NCBI GenBank assembly: GCA_027943245.1
Contig: JANDJZ010000101.1
Span: 1-64,000, forward strand
From: Acanthamoeba sp. SK_2022b
Taxonomy: Eukaryota; Discosea; Longamoebia; Acanthamoebidae
Direction: 5' to 3'
DNA: 64,000 nucleotides
Of this stretch, positions 51,968 through 64,000 are shown piece by piece (within the stretch, counting starts at the first letter, position 1; each line of letters opens with the position of its first letter). The position numbers and the translations under genes were made by a program. The notes below the pieces were generated by a model. The model saw only the letters and a list, made by a program, of their open reading frames with translations, did no database searches and had not been told where the DNA came from.

Positions 51968-54900
51968 ATGCGAAGAGTGGTGGCCGGGGCGAGGCTAGGG
52001 CCTCGGTGCATTTCCTCATTCACGCATTCCCGCTCGATGGGCACTACGACTTTCGGTGCTCGCAGATTTGCCTCCTTCACACGAACACGTACCCCTGCAA
52101 CCTCCTCTTCTGCGTCCTCGGGTCTTTTCTACCAGGGGGCACATCGATGGCAGAGCGCAAGTAGCGCGCTGGCACCCCACGGCCAGCTTCGCACTTACGC
52201 TCAGGTGCGCTCGCATGTTACCGACGCCAGCAATGGCAACGGCTCGACCCCGCACGGTCGGCTGAAGACGCTGTGCGATGAGCTGCGAGCCATTAGAGCC
52301 GCCGCCAAGGCGTCTAAGGCCGAGGGAGGTGAGGGCCTCCACCCCGACATCGTACGTCTGCTGGTGGACTTTGAGGTGCGTATTCAACCGCATATCACGC
52401 AACACAATCGCAAGAGGGAGGAGGGCAGTGGATGACACGTAACGCTCGAGAGCAGGAGACAACCGAAGTACACAAGAGCCACGTGAAAGAGCTCCCGTTG
52501 GCCAATCCTCAGGATATCTTCACCAACGGCGAGATCAGGTGCTCGCCTATCTCCAAGGCGGGTTGGGCTGTGATCTAACGCCGGTGCTCGCTTAGGTTGG
52601 ATGAGCTCGACATCCTGGGCTTCGACTATGACTACACCTTGGCTTCCTACACCGACAAGGTGTCGTACTTCATCTACGACAAGGCGCTCCAGTACCTGCT
52701 CAAGAACCACGGGTAAAACACAGCCGCGCTCTCTAAGCGTCCTTTTCGAAGAGGGAAAAGTCTCAACTGCGCGTTGTGCAGTTACCCGCAGGAGCTGAAG
52801 CACAAGACATTCGATCCTACGTTTGCCATCCGAGTACGACTCAGTGTTTCGCAGTGCCGTGTGGTTGGCGACGCTCCCTCACCCGCTCCATTTCCTTCCT
52901 TCATGCATAGGGCCTGCACTACGACACCAAGAAGGGGTACATGATGAAGCTGGTGCGCCGCCTCTTTGCTCGATGCCGATCCATTTGATGCCTCTCGCTG
53001 CGGGTTAGTACCCCTTCTCATCGCGTCTTTTATGTGACCGCAGGACTACCTCAACCTGATTCAGGCCGACACCGTTCACTTTGGCCGCACCAAGCTGTCG
53101 GAGGACCGGCTCTACTCGGCCTACCCTTCCCTGTTTGTACGGTTCAGCGCACCCCAGTCGCTCTTGGCTGTGCTCCCTCCAGACTTTTGCTTGCTCACGC
53201 CTGGCGATGACACGGCAGATATCGCGCCAGTACATGGCCGAGAACATGCGCCTGTTGATCGACATCTTTGGACAGCCGGAGGCGTGCCTCATCGCCGACA
53301 TCATCCAGTATCTCTCCGATCGCAAGACCGAGTTCGACCCTGGTACGTGGCCCACTCGACACACACCAGCGCCTCGCAAGCGACCGTTCGACCCGTATCG
53401 CTCATCCTACAGGACAGCCTACGTCTACGAGGATGTCAGCAAGGCCATCCAGCATGTGCACGCTTCGCGCCTGCTGCACACCGAGATCATGAACCACTTG
53501 GACGTGTACCTGAACGCCAACCCTGCCTTGGGCGAAACGCTGTGGCGGATGAAGGCGGCCGGCCGTCAGGTACGCTGGCACTTTCCCGTATTGCTCGGTC
53601 GATTATCGCTTACCTCGCCTGGTACAGCTGTTCCTGGCGACAAACAGTCCGTTCGACTTTGTCAACGCAGGAATGGAGTTCCTGCTGCAGGGCCACCTGC
53701 CGCACGGAGTCAAGCACTGGACAGAGATGTTCGATCTGGTGATGACCAGCTGCCGCAAGCCGTCTTTCTTCCTCCACAACCGCCCGTTCAGGTGAGCCCC
53801 CCCCCCTCTCCTCTTACTCGGGCTGTTGTCCGTTCTTTGCCTTTCGGCCCCGCACCGCGTGACGTGGCCTGACCTCGAGTTGTTGCCGTTTGCTCTACCA
53901 AGGGTGTATGACCCCGCAACGGGCAGAGTGACGTGGGACCGACCCAACCCCAAGAACTACTCGGGCCAGGTGCTCGTCGAGGGCTCGCTCAACGTACGTT
54001 GACCGTCCAGCAAGCGCTCTTGCCGTACGACGATTCATGGGCTCACTTCTCTTTATCCTCCCCCCCACCACCACCTCTCCTCTCTTATCCACCCCTGGCC
54101 CTGTAGCAATTGATTGCCCTCACCGGGTGGAAGGGAGACCGCGTGCTCTACTTTGGTGATCACATCTTCCACGACTTGAAGGAGCCCTCGTCGGTTGCGG
54201 GCTGGAAAACGGGAGTCATCATCCGAGGCAAGTGCCCACCAAACACGAGTCACGTGTTGCCCATCTCATCGATGTGTGTGTGTGTGTGTTGCGCAGAGCT
54301 CGAGAAGGAGGTGGAGATACAGAACTCCAGCGTGTACAGATCTGTGTTGGCTGAGCTATTGGAGGTAAACGCTCTCGCGTGGCCTCATCCTCATCGCTCC
54401 GTGCTGGCCACAAGATTTGCTGACCCGAGCACCACTTTAGGTTGAACGCTTGATGAAAAAGTGTATGTTTATATCCGGAGAGTGGTCGCAGGAGGTTGTC
54501 TTCGCGCTCCGTCAGCACCGAATGCGGTTGAGGAAGGGTAGGCTCCCTCACCCCACACACAACGTGCCTTCTCCCTCTCTTCCCTCTCGCCTAATCTCGT
54601 GTCGCCCTACCACAGATTTGAAGAACTGCATGAACCCCACGTTCGGAAGCGCCTTCCGAACGCACAAGCACGGTATGTTCGCATCCGCCCTCTGTCCCCC
54701 CCGACGCATCGTTGTGCGTTGCCACAAGCCAACCGCACTCCCCCCCCACACACACACACACACACACGCGGCAACGCAGCCTCGCACTTTGCGTACCTGT
54801 TGCAGCGATACTGCCGGGTTTACACGAGCAAGCTGGAGAACTTCCTCAACTACCCGACCCACTACGTGTTCTATCCCGAGCGAACGTTCCTCCCTCACGA

Positions 54901-54970
54901 GGCGCAGATCCCTCCGGCCAGCCTGTGGAAGACCATCTGCCCGCCCCACAATCCCTTGGGCGACGAGTAG
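51968..54970 (+). CDS. NT5DC-type HAD-family nucleotidase, probably mitochondrial
   Basis: The N-terminal 60 residues are rich in Arg/Ser/Thr with no acidic residues (MRRVVAGARLGPRCISSFT), a mitochondrial presequence pattern. The body shows the cytosolic-5'-nucleotidase-like HAD motifs: LDELDILGFDYDYTLASYTD (motif I, FDxDxT), YSAYPSLF, RQLFLATNSPFDFVNAGM (motif II), LFDLVMTSCRKPSFF, and GDRVLYFGDHIFHDL (motif IV DxxxxD-like GDHIFHD). The C-terminal RTHKHASHFAYLLQRYCRVYT matches NT5DC2/3. Catalysis is plausible but the natural substrate of NT5DC proteins is unknown. About fourteen introns. The start is the first ATG giving the presequence. Confidence 0.85.
54748..54767 (+). repeat. Short CA repeat near an NT5DC 3' splice site
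   Basis: Ten CA units lie about ten nucleotides before the acceptor CAACGCAG|CCTCGC. Confidence 0.9.
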
Positions 54971-55245
54971 TGCGCGCCACTCCCCTCCCCATCCCAATGC
55001 ACACTCTTTACCTCACGGCGCACATCACAGTTAAGCATGTCTATCCGATGATCGTTGCCACGGAGCTGGCCTCATGTGAGAGAGAGAGCAGGTGTGAAGT
55101 TGAGCCGCGCTGTATTGTATTGTGTCTGTCTTGGCATCACGCGCGACGGGGAGAGCGGAGAGAGAACCATCGTCGTAGCCGTCACCATCATCATCAGGAG
55201 GTCACTCGCACCGACTCTAGAGAGTGGGGGAGCACGAGCAAGGAT

Positions 55246-56129
55246 TTAGCGCGCGGGGACGTGTCTCGATGTCGGGCACTGGGCGTGCGTACCGGCATCG
55301 AGATCGACGTAGGCCTGCTGTTGAGCCGACGAGCGGCTGGCGCCGGCTTCCTGAGACGACTCGCCCGTGGAGACCTCCTCGGCGAGTCTGCTCTTGGGCT
55401 TGACCTGTCCAAAGTGATGGTGGAACCACTTCCGCTTGGTCTCCTCGTCGGCCGACTTGCCTTCGATGTACTCGTAGAGCGTGCCCTGCGCACGCGCATG
55501 CACAATCACCCGGGCATGTGGCATTAGAACTAGCAACCAAAGCGGTCTGTGTGTGTGTGTGTGTGTGTGTGGAGAAAGAAAGAGGACCTGCTTGAGATGA
55601 AGCTTCACCCGCTGGTACTCCGCTCGCTGTTGGTTCCTCTTCGTCCGCTCCGCCTTCTTGTGCACCTGCTCCCCTGCACACAGACATCCGCGCGTGAGCG
55701 GCGCATTGTGGATGGCGAAAACGGAGGGAGAGAGGAGAGGGGAGGGAGCGGTACTGGTCTTGATAGCGCCGCCCTTCCACTTGTGCATGATGGCAATGCG
55801 TCGCGTTTCACGCTGCGCCTCAAGCTGAGCCGAGGGGAAAAGAGCGAGAGGAGTGGCTCCATTCGCGCCTGACAAGCATCGGCAGATTAATCTCAATAAA
55901 TAATCATAAAACAGAGTCGGATCCGTTAGGAGGCACACTGCGGGAGACCTACCTGCTCGCAAGCCGGTAGACTGCGCCCAAGGAAGCGCGCGCCCAAGGG
56001 AGGGCTACAAGATGAATTGGAAAAGAATTGAATGAAATTAAAACCGGAGCAAGAGGAGGAACACAAGCAAAAATAAGGTTTACATACAAGCGTTGGGCGA
56101 CTGCTGCCAAGGAGGCGCTGGCTGTACAT
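55246..56129 (-). CDS. Small basic protein, probably mitochondrial, unidentified
   Basis: Five exons give a chain of about 150 residues beginning MYSQRLLGSSRPTL and continuing PSLGRALPWAQSTGLRAG, an Arg/Ser-rich, acid-free leader that looks like a presequence. The mature part is charged and helical: LEAQRETRRIAIMHKWKGG, QVHKKAERTKRNQQRAEYQR, GTLYEYIEGKSADEETKRKW and FHHHFGQVKPKSRLAEEV. This resembles small mitochondrial ribosome or assembly factors in composition, but I cannot assign a family. The 3' end is uncertain: after LDAG the frame runs to a stop at 55246 or may splice at GCCG|GTACGC (near 55290). The first exon (56088-56129) ends in a good GTATGT donor. Confidence 0.55.
55548..55572 (+). 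repeat. GT repeat in an intron of the small basic gene
   Basis: Twelve GT units (CA on the sense strand) lie inside the intron between the LKQ and GTLYEYI exons. Confidence 0.9.
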
Positions 56130-56336
56130 TACGGCTGGTGATGTAAATCAATGTGCGACGAGGGGGCCGCAGGTAAAAACCGGGTGCTGTGCCTGGAAAA
56201 AGAAAGGAGAGAAAAGGCAACGGCAATGAGAACCAACAGCTGTTGCGGAGAAAGGCTGCGTTCCAATCCGAGATCAACACATTCAAACACCACGCGACAG
56301 AGCACGAAACGAATTGGAGCATCATCATGGGTAAAG

Positions 56337-57398
56337 CAAAGAAGACAAGGAAGTTTGCGGAGGTTAAGCGCATGATAAGCCCCAAGGACGCCCGGGTGTA
56401 CGGCCTCTGACATCGTTAATCTCGAAATTTCTCAAATTCATAAGATTTATCTTGCATCGTCATCATCCGCGCGCCGTGCAGGAAACACAAGGAAGGTAGC
56501 TCACAGAAGAAAGAAGACGAAGAGAAGAAGAAGGATGCTGAACTCGTAAAGGCTGTGTACGTAATAGCGGCTGCTCTTATTCCTCACGTAATTCTTACCT
56601 TCATTTTATTCAGTCCCAAGGCTTCGTCTGCCCTCTTTTTCAAATACAACGCACAGCTGGGCCCGCCCTACTACGTGCTGCTCGATACCAACTTCATCAA
56701 CTTTTCCATTCAAAATAAGCTTGAGATCGTGTCTGCTATGATGGACTGCCTGTTTGCCAAGTGTACGCCACCATACACTTTGCCTGTCTCTTTGGCTTCT
56801 GTCTCCCTCTCCGCTGGTGTTGTTGAGCGCTCCTTGGCTGCTCACGCTCGTTTTCTTGCCTCTCCAGGCATTCCGTGCATCACCGACTGCGTCATGGCTG
56901 AGTTGGAGAAGCTGGGCAAGAAGTTCAGGGTGGCACTCAGGTATCCACAGCTCCTGCTCTCTTCCTAATGCGCAGTTGACAGTCGCTGATCGACCTCTTC
57001 GCACTCGTGATTTGATGCTTTGCATACACAGGGTGGCTAAGGACCCGCGATTTGAACGGCTGACATGCAGCCACAAGGGCACTTATGCTGATGACTGCCT
57101 TGTCAGCCGAGTAAACATGCACAAGGTATCGACGCCAGCCACTCTCCTTGTGAACATGAGCTAAACGCTTTTCCTGCTCTTCAGTGCTACATCGTGGCGA
57201 CTTGCGATAAGGATCTGAAGAGGAGGATCCGAAAGATCCCTGGTGTGCCCATCATGTATATTTCGCAGCACAAGTACTCCATTGAACGAATGCCCGAAGC
57301 TCTTGGTGGTACGTGTCATCAGTTCCGTGTGTCCCCTTGTTCTTCAACGCATTCCTTCCTGCTCACCTACCGCACTCACCCGTGCAGCGCCGGCCTAA
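56337..57398 (+). CDS. FCF1: FCF1/UTP24-like PIN-domain endonuclease
   Basis: The N-terminus [15 protein letters not shown] is nearly universal in FCF1. The PIN fold follows: [19 protein letters not shown] with a catalytic Asp, [55 protein letters not shown] with further acidic residues, and [17 protein letters not shown] at the C-terminus. FCF1 is an SSU-processome subunit and cleaves pre-rRNA at sites A1/A2 in 18S maturation. About six introns; the last joins GG to APA and the stop 57396-57398. It lies head-to-head with the small basic gene, separated by 207 nt. Confidence 0.93.
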
Positions 57399-57608
57399 AT
57401 CTGGCGGTTATCGAGACCGAGTTTTGGATTGAATGTTCGCACTCGCTTGCTGGCCGGCTTGTTGTGTCCTGCCTACTGCTCTGAGCGCAGCGCAAGCTCT
57501 GGCCAACGTCGAAAAAATAAAAAATAAACAGCATTTGTTTCTTTTCGAAGAACGATTTGGGACAGACACTTCCCGCCATTTCAGGTTCTCTTCTCTTTCC
57601 TCCATCTT

Positions 57609-60600
57609 ATGATGGAGGACGCGAGCTCTTTATCCTCTCTCAAGAGGAGGAGCCGCGACAAAGCAAGTGCAGCACCTGCTCCCTCCAAAAGCAATGGTGG
57701 AGAAACGATGCTGATTGGCGGATACACCGTCCGCTTCCCTTTCACGCCTTACCCCAGCCAGTTGCTAATGATGGACAGGTACCTGCGTGGCCTTAGCTGC
57801 AGTCTTCGGGCCTTCCTCGAAGGATTCGCAACAATCGCAAAGTAAAATCTTCCCATTCCAGATTGCTGCGAGGGCTGAAGCAAAGTGAGCATGCCCTGCT
57901 TGAGTCGCCTACGGGCACAGGCAAGACCCTGGCCCTTCTGTGCGCCGCCCTCGCCTGGCAAGAGAAGGAGAAGGCTGCCGCTCTGCAGGTGCAGTTACCC
58001 TGCGGCATTGTGTGAGGGCAGCTGGCTAACACACCAACTCCGTGCACAGAGAGCGAAGGAAGTGCAAGCCAGCAAGCGAACGAAGCTCGAGGTGGAGCTC
58101 TGTGAAGAGGACGTAACCGACGCCTTTCCTTCTCTCGACCGGCACCGACAACAGAAGCAAAAAGAAGCAGAAGAAGCAGCCAAGTACCCTCGCGTACGAA
58201 CGCTCATGGCGCATGCAGGCGCCATCTTCCTGACGCCTCTCCACACAGATCTTCTTTGGAAGTCGCACGCACAGCCAGATCGCGCAGCTGCGCAAGGAAC
58301 TGGAGCGGACTGCCTACCGGCCAGTGATCAGTGTACTGGCCAGTCGCGACCACTACTGCATTCACCCGCGCGTAGCAAAGAGCACTCACAAGAGTTACGA
58401 ATGGTGAGCGCACCTGCTTCTTTTGCTTCTCACTCGCTGCTTCCTTGGTGTCACGAGTTTGTCCGTCGTCCAGCAAGCGGCTGAACGCTCGGCAAGAGCA
58501 AGGTTGCGGCTGCTCCTACAAGCGCAACAAGAAGGCTCTCGTTAACGATGCTGCCCTCCAGCCCGGCGGAGAACTCGAGGTGTGGGATATAGAGGACCTG
58601 GTGATGCTGGGCAACGACCTTAAAGGTTCAGCCGTCGCTTCGGTAGAGGCTGCTGCGCTGAAGATTTTGCACTCACGCGCCATGCAATCTGCAGCGTGTC
58701 CCTATTTTGCTGCGCGATCGATAGGCAAGAAGGCCGACCTGGTCTTTTGCCCCTACAACCACCTCATCGACCCAGGCACGACACACTCCATCACCGGGCC
58801 CGTTCCAAGGCCAAACCTAACTTGGACGTGAATGACAGGGGTGAGGGGCACCTATGGCATCGAGCTGGAAGGCAACGTGGTTATACTCGATGAAGCGCAG
58901 TGCGTCTCCACCAACCGGTTATTCTGCTGAAGAAATTGGCACAACGCTCATTCCTTCCATCAGTAACATTGAAGACGCCTGTCGCAATGCAGCAAGTGTT
59001 GAGGTTGCGTACACGGACATCAAGGGTGGGTACCTCTTCAGCTCAACTCGCGGTAAAGCGGTTGGCTGATCGTTGCCGCTCTGTACCGATCCATCAGATA
59101 CCGCTGCCGTGCTTGCCTCCATCATTCAGTTCACGAAGAGCGAGGAAGCCCTCGAAAACCACAAGCTCATCTACAAGGTATTCTGCTCGACCAACAGCAC
59201 TATTCTCTATTTTGAGCTATTTACTCATCCTTGATATCTTCCTTATCAGTTGCTTCATGAGTGGGAGATGTGGATAGCTAAGACAATCCCTACGCTCGAG
59301 CAAAAGGCGTTCGAAACGAACGTCCGCGTGTTCAGTGGTCGAGACAAGTTGGTACTACTAAAGTACGCGAGTACCACTCCAACTCCATTCCTCTCTCCCA
59401 CGTGCGGCAAGCTTACCGATGATGGCGCAGCGAGATGGGGCTGACGGCGGACAACTATGAAGCGCACCACACGGCAATGACACACGTGCTCCAATACTCG
59501 GCTGAGGCCAAGGAAGGCCAAGACAAGCTCACTGCCAAAGGAGTTACCGTTGTCCAGAGTACTGCGATGAATCACGCGGGTTATTCTCCTTTCTGCTCCT
59601 CCCTCACATCTTACCACCACCGTGGCCAGGTATGTTCAAGTTGTGGAAGGTTCTTCTTTTCACATAGCGGCAAGTTCATGGACGACTACCGGCTCGTGCT
59701 GCAGCAAACGTCGCAGAGGGACCGAGAAAAGCAAACCAGCTACTGGGTAAGAAACGCATGATCATCAATGACTTTTTTCAATGTGCGCGAATGACGGCGT
59801 GACTGACCGCCCGCCTGCTAGGCACAAACGCTTTGTGTGTGGTGCCTGAATCCGGCCGTGGCCTTCACCGCTTTGGCTGACCAGGTAATAATTCCCCACG
59901 CGCACGGCCACGCAGCTGTTATGTGACGTATGCGGGAGCGGGTATAGGCGCGCACAGTGGTGTTGACATCGGGGACGCTCGCTCCCATCGAAACCCTACG
60001 CACCGAGCTGGGTGCGGCATTCCCAATCCACCTGGAGGCAAGGCACGTCATCGATGTCCACAAGCAGCTCTGGGTATACATCGGCCTTCCTGGATGGCGC
60101 CACTACATCCGTTCTTTCCCAAGCTCATCCATAACACCTCAACAGGTGGGCACGATCCCTCGAGGCAGATCGAACGTTGCCTTCAACGCAGTGTTCAAGA
60201 ACGCCGATACCTTCTCCTTCCAAGGTATGCCATACACGTGGGTAACGGTGGCCGTTTCCCAAATTGAAAGAGGGGTGCACACGCTTCAGATGGCATTGGG
60301 GAGGCCATCGTGGAATGCTGCCTCGCCATACCTCACGGTGTGCTGTGCTTCTTCCCATCATACGGCCTCCTGGAGCGGCTTGTCGAGCGATGGAAGGGCA
60401 CCGGGCTCTGGGATCGACTGTGCGCCGTCAAGCAAGTATTCATAGGTGCGTCGCGGTTCTCTACGCCTTATCCCGTCCTTTTGTCCGCGCCGATCTGTAA
60501 TGGGTTGCCCTCGCCCCTCCCTTCAGAGCCGCGGCAGAAGGGGCAAGGCGACTTTGACACGCTGATCAAGCGCTACTACGCCGTCATTAAGCGCGGGAGC

Positions 60601-60954
60601 AGCTCTTCCAAATCAACGTCGCCACCCGTACCCACCGACACGCAACGACCCATCCATTCGCTACGAGGACGACGCGAACGCGAAAGGAGCGCCCGACACG
60701 GAGATGCCGACGAGCAGGCAGTGTCCGCCACAAACGGTACACGCCGTCACACAATCGCAGTCGGTTGCAACAAATGGGCTGACCAATGTGTGGCTTGTTT
60801 TTCTGTGGTCGACGAAGGGGCGCTCTTTCTCGCCGTCTACCGAGGCAAGGTCAGCGAGGGCATCGACTTCTCGGATAACAACGCTCGCGGAGTCGTATCC
60901 TTGCCCCTTCTTCCCTCTTTGGCCTGTGGGGGGCGCGCTTGTGTCGTGTCGTAC

Positions 60955-61013
<59 letters not shown>

Positions 61014-62785
61014 TGTGCGGTTGTGTGGGTGTTGCCCTTGACTATGTGCAACGATTGCGATCGGCATTCCGTTCCCCAACCTGTACGTCAGCTTTCCTCT
61101 CTGGACCCTCACCCAAAGTTCGGTCGTGGAAAAGGCTGATGCCGTGTGTTACATATCATCTCAGGAAGGACCCGCAGATGAAGCTGAAGCGCGAGTACAA
61201 CGAAATGCACTCCCGCAGCAAGAAGTCGACCATCAACGGCAGTCGGTAACTAGCCCACTCCCTTCCGCGCCACAAGCAGGCACTGATGATAGAGGGGCCT
61301 GTATGTGTGCAGGTGGTACGAACTACAGGCGTGGCGAGCTGTCAACCAGGCCATCGGTCGGTGCATTCGACACCGACACGACTACGGCGCCATCGTGTTT
61401 CTCGGTTCGTTCTCGGCTTGGCTCTCACGTGGCGTCATTCGCAACGCGGTGGTGCTCGCTCTCTAACCCCGACACGTGTCCAACCACCGATAATCATTGC
61501 TTGTGCGAGACAACAGAGGAGCGGATGCAGCGCAGCGACTCCGTGGCGATGCTGCCTCGATGGGTGGTGCAGGGTATGACGCACTTCAACGGACTGCCCG
61601 AATCCCTCGGCTCTCTCCAGGCCTTTTTCCGCGAGACGCGCGACCTGCCCGACGGCAGTGGCGGCGGTGCGCTGTCTCCGTCCTCTCCCACAAACGGGTC
61701 GCGCAAGCGCATGCTCTCGTCATCGCCGGCTTCTGTGGCGAGCGCTGTCTCCCAACCCTCGCCCACCTCCCTCAAGCGGAGCAGATCGGCGCCCTGCATC
61801 CCTTCCTCTCCCTCCAGGTCGCAGCCGCCATGCCCCTCTGGCCAGCCGAGCGTCGTCGGCCACGTGCCCATCAACGATTCTCCCTCTCCGCCGCCGTCTC
61901 TGTCCCCGTCCTCGCTCTCTGCCCTATCGCCTAGCCCTCGCCGGAGCGGACCGCTCGAATACGCTTCGTCTTTGCCCTCCCTCTCCGCTCTCTTACCGCC
62001 CTCCCAGCCATGCGGCTCGCCCTCCCTCTCCAGCCTTTCTCCGCCGTCTCAACCCAGAGCCACAGCCGCGCCCGCATCTACGCCTCCGTCATCCTTGGGT
62101 GCATGCGCTCCCTCATTACCGTCGCCATCAGCTTCGCCACCGGTGCTCTGCTGCAACGGGTGCTCCTCTCCGCTGGCCTACCAGCAGGGACCGTCGGAGC
62201 AGACAACCAAGCAATACTATTGGTACATCGCCGCGCGGACGCGCATTGTGCAGCGGGTGTAGTAACCAAACGCGTGTGCGCGCGAGCAGCAAGCTGGTGA
62301 GCCACAGCGTGCGCAGAACTCCGCACAGCCAGCCGTGGGAGGTGCCCCTGTATCGCTTGTCCACGGGCGACCTCATACGCGACAACTGCCGAGCGCTTAC
62401 GGAGGACGAGGTGAACGACCTGAAACCCCACATGCCGTCATCGGCCACAACTAGCGCCCCAGCTGAGGAGAAGCGCGGAGCCCAGCCCCGCCCCGGCGGT
62501 GGCAGTGCGGTGAAGACGATATGGGCCAGCACGGACAGCCTGGTCTACGTTCCTCTCTTCTGTTGCCGGTAAGCCGCCCAGCCTCTTGAGCTTTCTGACT
62601 GACGGTGATTGTTTTTCTCACCGCATCTCCTCTTAAATGTGGCCTCCGCCCGCAGGTGTCGGCCTCCGCGATGGGTGGGGGTGGTGGTGAAGGCGGCCTC
62701 TGGGGCCAGCAACCGAGAGTTGTTGAGGCAGGTGTGGCTCGCCAGCGAGGCTGCCTCTCCCCTCTCCTCAATAAGTTGGGAGTAG
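57609..62785 (+). CDS. FANCJ/BRIP1-type Fe-S DNA helicase with long C-terminal extension
   Basis: Superfamily 2, XPD-like helicase. Motifs in order: [32 protein letters not shown] (Walker A), Fe-S cysteines in [18 protein letters not shown] and [18 protein letters not shown] with the last H split by an intron and followed by [57 protein letters not shown], and motif [28 protein letters not shown] and the N-terminal GGYTVRFPF suit FANCJ rather than RTEL1 or XPD. FANCJ unwinds G-quadruplex and crosslink-repair intermediates. The tail is Ser/Pro-rich and holds two CxxC pairs (CCNGC and FCCRC) about 130 residues apart. About 18 introns, one with GTGC repeats. The stop is read after SISWE. Confidence 0.83.
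60955..61016 (+). repeat. GTGC tetranucleotide array, FANCJ intron
   Basis: Fifteen GTGC units lie inside an intron between the ARGV exon and the IAIGIPFPN exon. The tract is pure purine/pyrimidine alternating and could adopt Z-DNA. Confidence 0.9.
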
Positions 62786-62871
62786 CTAAACGACACGCCG
62801 CCGCTGCGCTGTTCTTTTGTTTGTATTTTGTATTTTGTTTGTAAGTTGGCTTTTTGTTGAGGGGGGGGGGT

Positions 62872-63517
62872 TTACACCGCCACGGAGAGGTTCTGCTTCC
62901 TCTTGGCGTTGGACATGAAGGGCTTCAGCACCCACTCGTTCTCCGCTTCCACCATGTCTAGATATTGGCACAGTGTGTGTTAGCATGACCCAGTCGCGAC
63001 AAGCACAAGCCACAAGAATACTGGTTGAGAACAGAAGGGAGCACATACCGACGGTGCCCAGCTTGATCTGATAAAGCCTGAGTTCGAACCGTGGCCCGAT
63101 TTCCGTGAGCTGGACGTTCTTGTGTCCCTCCTTCTTGTACGTGTGGTGCCTGCGTTGAATCGCATCGCACCGCACGCGAGAAACTGAAGTGTGAGAGAAC
63201 GGAGAAGGTAGCGCTATCAGTTGGTGGTGTCGCGTACCGGAATGAGATGAAATCGTTCTGGTTGGCAAAGGTGATCACTCGGTGGGCGTCTTCCTTGGGC
63301 ACGGGGAACAGATGTTTCAGGATCTTCATCGTCTGTATCGTGAGGGCGACCACAAAGGCGCGTGTGAGTAGCTGCCGCTTGGCACAACCCAATTCGCAAG
63401 ACGCCAATGCATGAAAGAAAGAGCTCGGGTGGCACTCTACCCTCTCACCAAGCTTGGAGTCAAATTTGTGGAAGATGAGGTGCGGGAACTGCTGCGAGAC
63501 GGGGCTGAGCTCCTGTG

Positions 63518-63585
<68 letters not shown>

Positions 63586-64000
63586 CGGGTAGCTCGCTGT
63601 CAGAGCAATGCAAAGACAAGCCAAAGGACAAAACAAACAGCTCGCAGTGCGCGCCTTGAGGTCGTGGCGAAGAACGGCATTGGTGATGCCAAAGTAGGCC
63701 GTGGGGCCGTAGGGAAGATGGCAGACCACGAGACCGTCGGGTTCGCCTCTGTGTTCGTGCACGAGCACAAGGTCGGTCACCTCGTTGGCCCGACACGTCT
63801 CGACGAGCTGCTTGAGCACGTAGTTACCGCGGTTCAACTTCTGTGCATTGGGGAACACCAAACGCAGCTCCTGCTCCCATTCACCGACCAACACAAACAT
63901 CAGGCGCTGTGGTGACGAAACGCAAGGGTGGCGATGGCGGCTGACCTTGACGAACTGGTTGAGGCGAGAGGAGGGGTCACGCGAGGTGGTGATCACAATC
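62872..64000 (-). CDS. IMP4: IMP4-like U3 snoRNP Brix protein, 5' part outside window
   Basis: The gene enters from the right edge, so the N-terminus is missing. Visible: ITTSRDPSSRLNQFVK, LVFPNAQKLNRGNYVL, LVLVHEHRGEPDGLVVCHLP, YGPTAYFGITNAVLRHDL, LSPVSQQFPHLIFHKF, TMKILKHLFPVPKEDAHRVI, TFANQNDFISFRHHTYKKEG, NVQLTEIGPRFELRLYQIKL and the end KPFMSNAKRKQNLSVAV. This is the Brix domain order of IMP4, which with IMP3 and MPP10 brings U3 snoRNA to pre-rRNA. Five introns are visible; one holds a GT repeat that reaches within about five nucleotides of the 3' splice site. Confidence 0.9.
63519..63578 (+). repeat. GT repeat at an IMP4 3' splice site
   Basis: Thirty GT units (CA on the sense strand) run to about five nucleotides before the acceptor AACACAG|GAGCTC, without a polypyrimidine tract. 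Confidence 0.95.

Noticed and set aside
60837..61112. Open frame with Ala-Arg-Thr-His repeats
   Set aside because: It is the GTGC intron repeat read in reverse; the FANCJ exons splice across it.

Overview
The window looks like nuclear DNA of a free-living amoeba, most probably Acanthamoeba (inference). The grounds are GC-rich exons, genes broken by many short introns (mostly 50-120 nt, GT-AG), tight gene packing on both strands, frequent microsatellites, and a typical amoebozoan gene set: tyrosine-kinase-like (TKL) kinases, F-box proteins, an RCC1-repeat kinase, saposin-like and Cys-rich secreted proteins, and a CLC exchanger. I see no rRNA or tRNA gene, CRISPR array, bacterial operon or clear transposon. 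I can support 25 protein genes. All start, stop and splice positions were read by eye; several genes have ten or more introns, so each CDS is given as the span from start codon to stop codon.

Left third (1-26 kb): a two-domain saposin-like secreted protein; a fascin-type beta-trefoil protein fused to a TKL kinase; a large signal-peptide/one-TM surface protein with a repetitive beta-rich ectodomain; a tandem pair of F-box proteins with C-terminal membrane anchors, separated by an AT-richer island; a Maf-type nucleotide pyrophosphatase; NOC3 (ribosome biogenesis/replication); a zinc-finger RING-H2 ligase; an F-box/WD40 protein; and a secreted GH5 glycosidase resembling endoglycoceramidase.

Middle (25-46 kb): a Cys-rich secreted, possibly GPI-anchored protein; a very long RCC1-repeat protein kinase whose DFG motif reads DFD; a CLC-type Cl-/H+ exchanger with CBS domains; a LIM-like plus RING protein; a divergent pair of Dps/ferritin-like genes whose ferroxidase residues look largely replaced; a PDCD2-family protein; and an intronless FkbM-like methyltransferase-fold protein with an N-terminal membrane anchor.

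Right third (46-64 kb): NSF (the SNARE-disassembly AAA ATPase); an unrecognised conserved-looking gene; a mitochondrial-looking NT5DC-type HAD nucleotidase; a small basic, probably mitochondrial protein; FCF1/UTP24 (SSU-processome PIN nuclease); a FANCJ/BRIP1-type Fe-S helicase with a novel-looking C-terminal extension; and the 3' part of IMP4 (Brix protein). Three ribosome-assembly factors (NOC3, FCF1, IMP4) and PDCD2 lie here, but they are separate genes with their own flanks.

The most noteworthy signals are the divergent Dps-like pair with altered iron site, the fascin-kinase fusion, the RCC1-kinase with DFD, the F-box/tail-anchor duplication, and the strong tendency of long microsatellites to sit directly upstream of 3' splice sites in place of a polypyrimidine tract.
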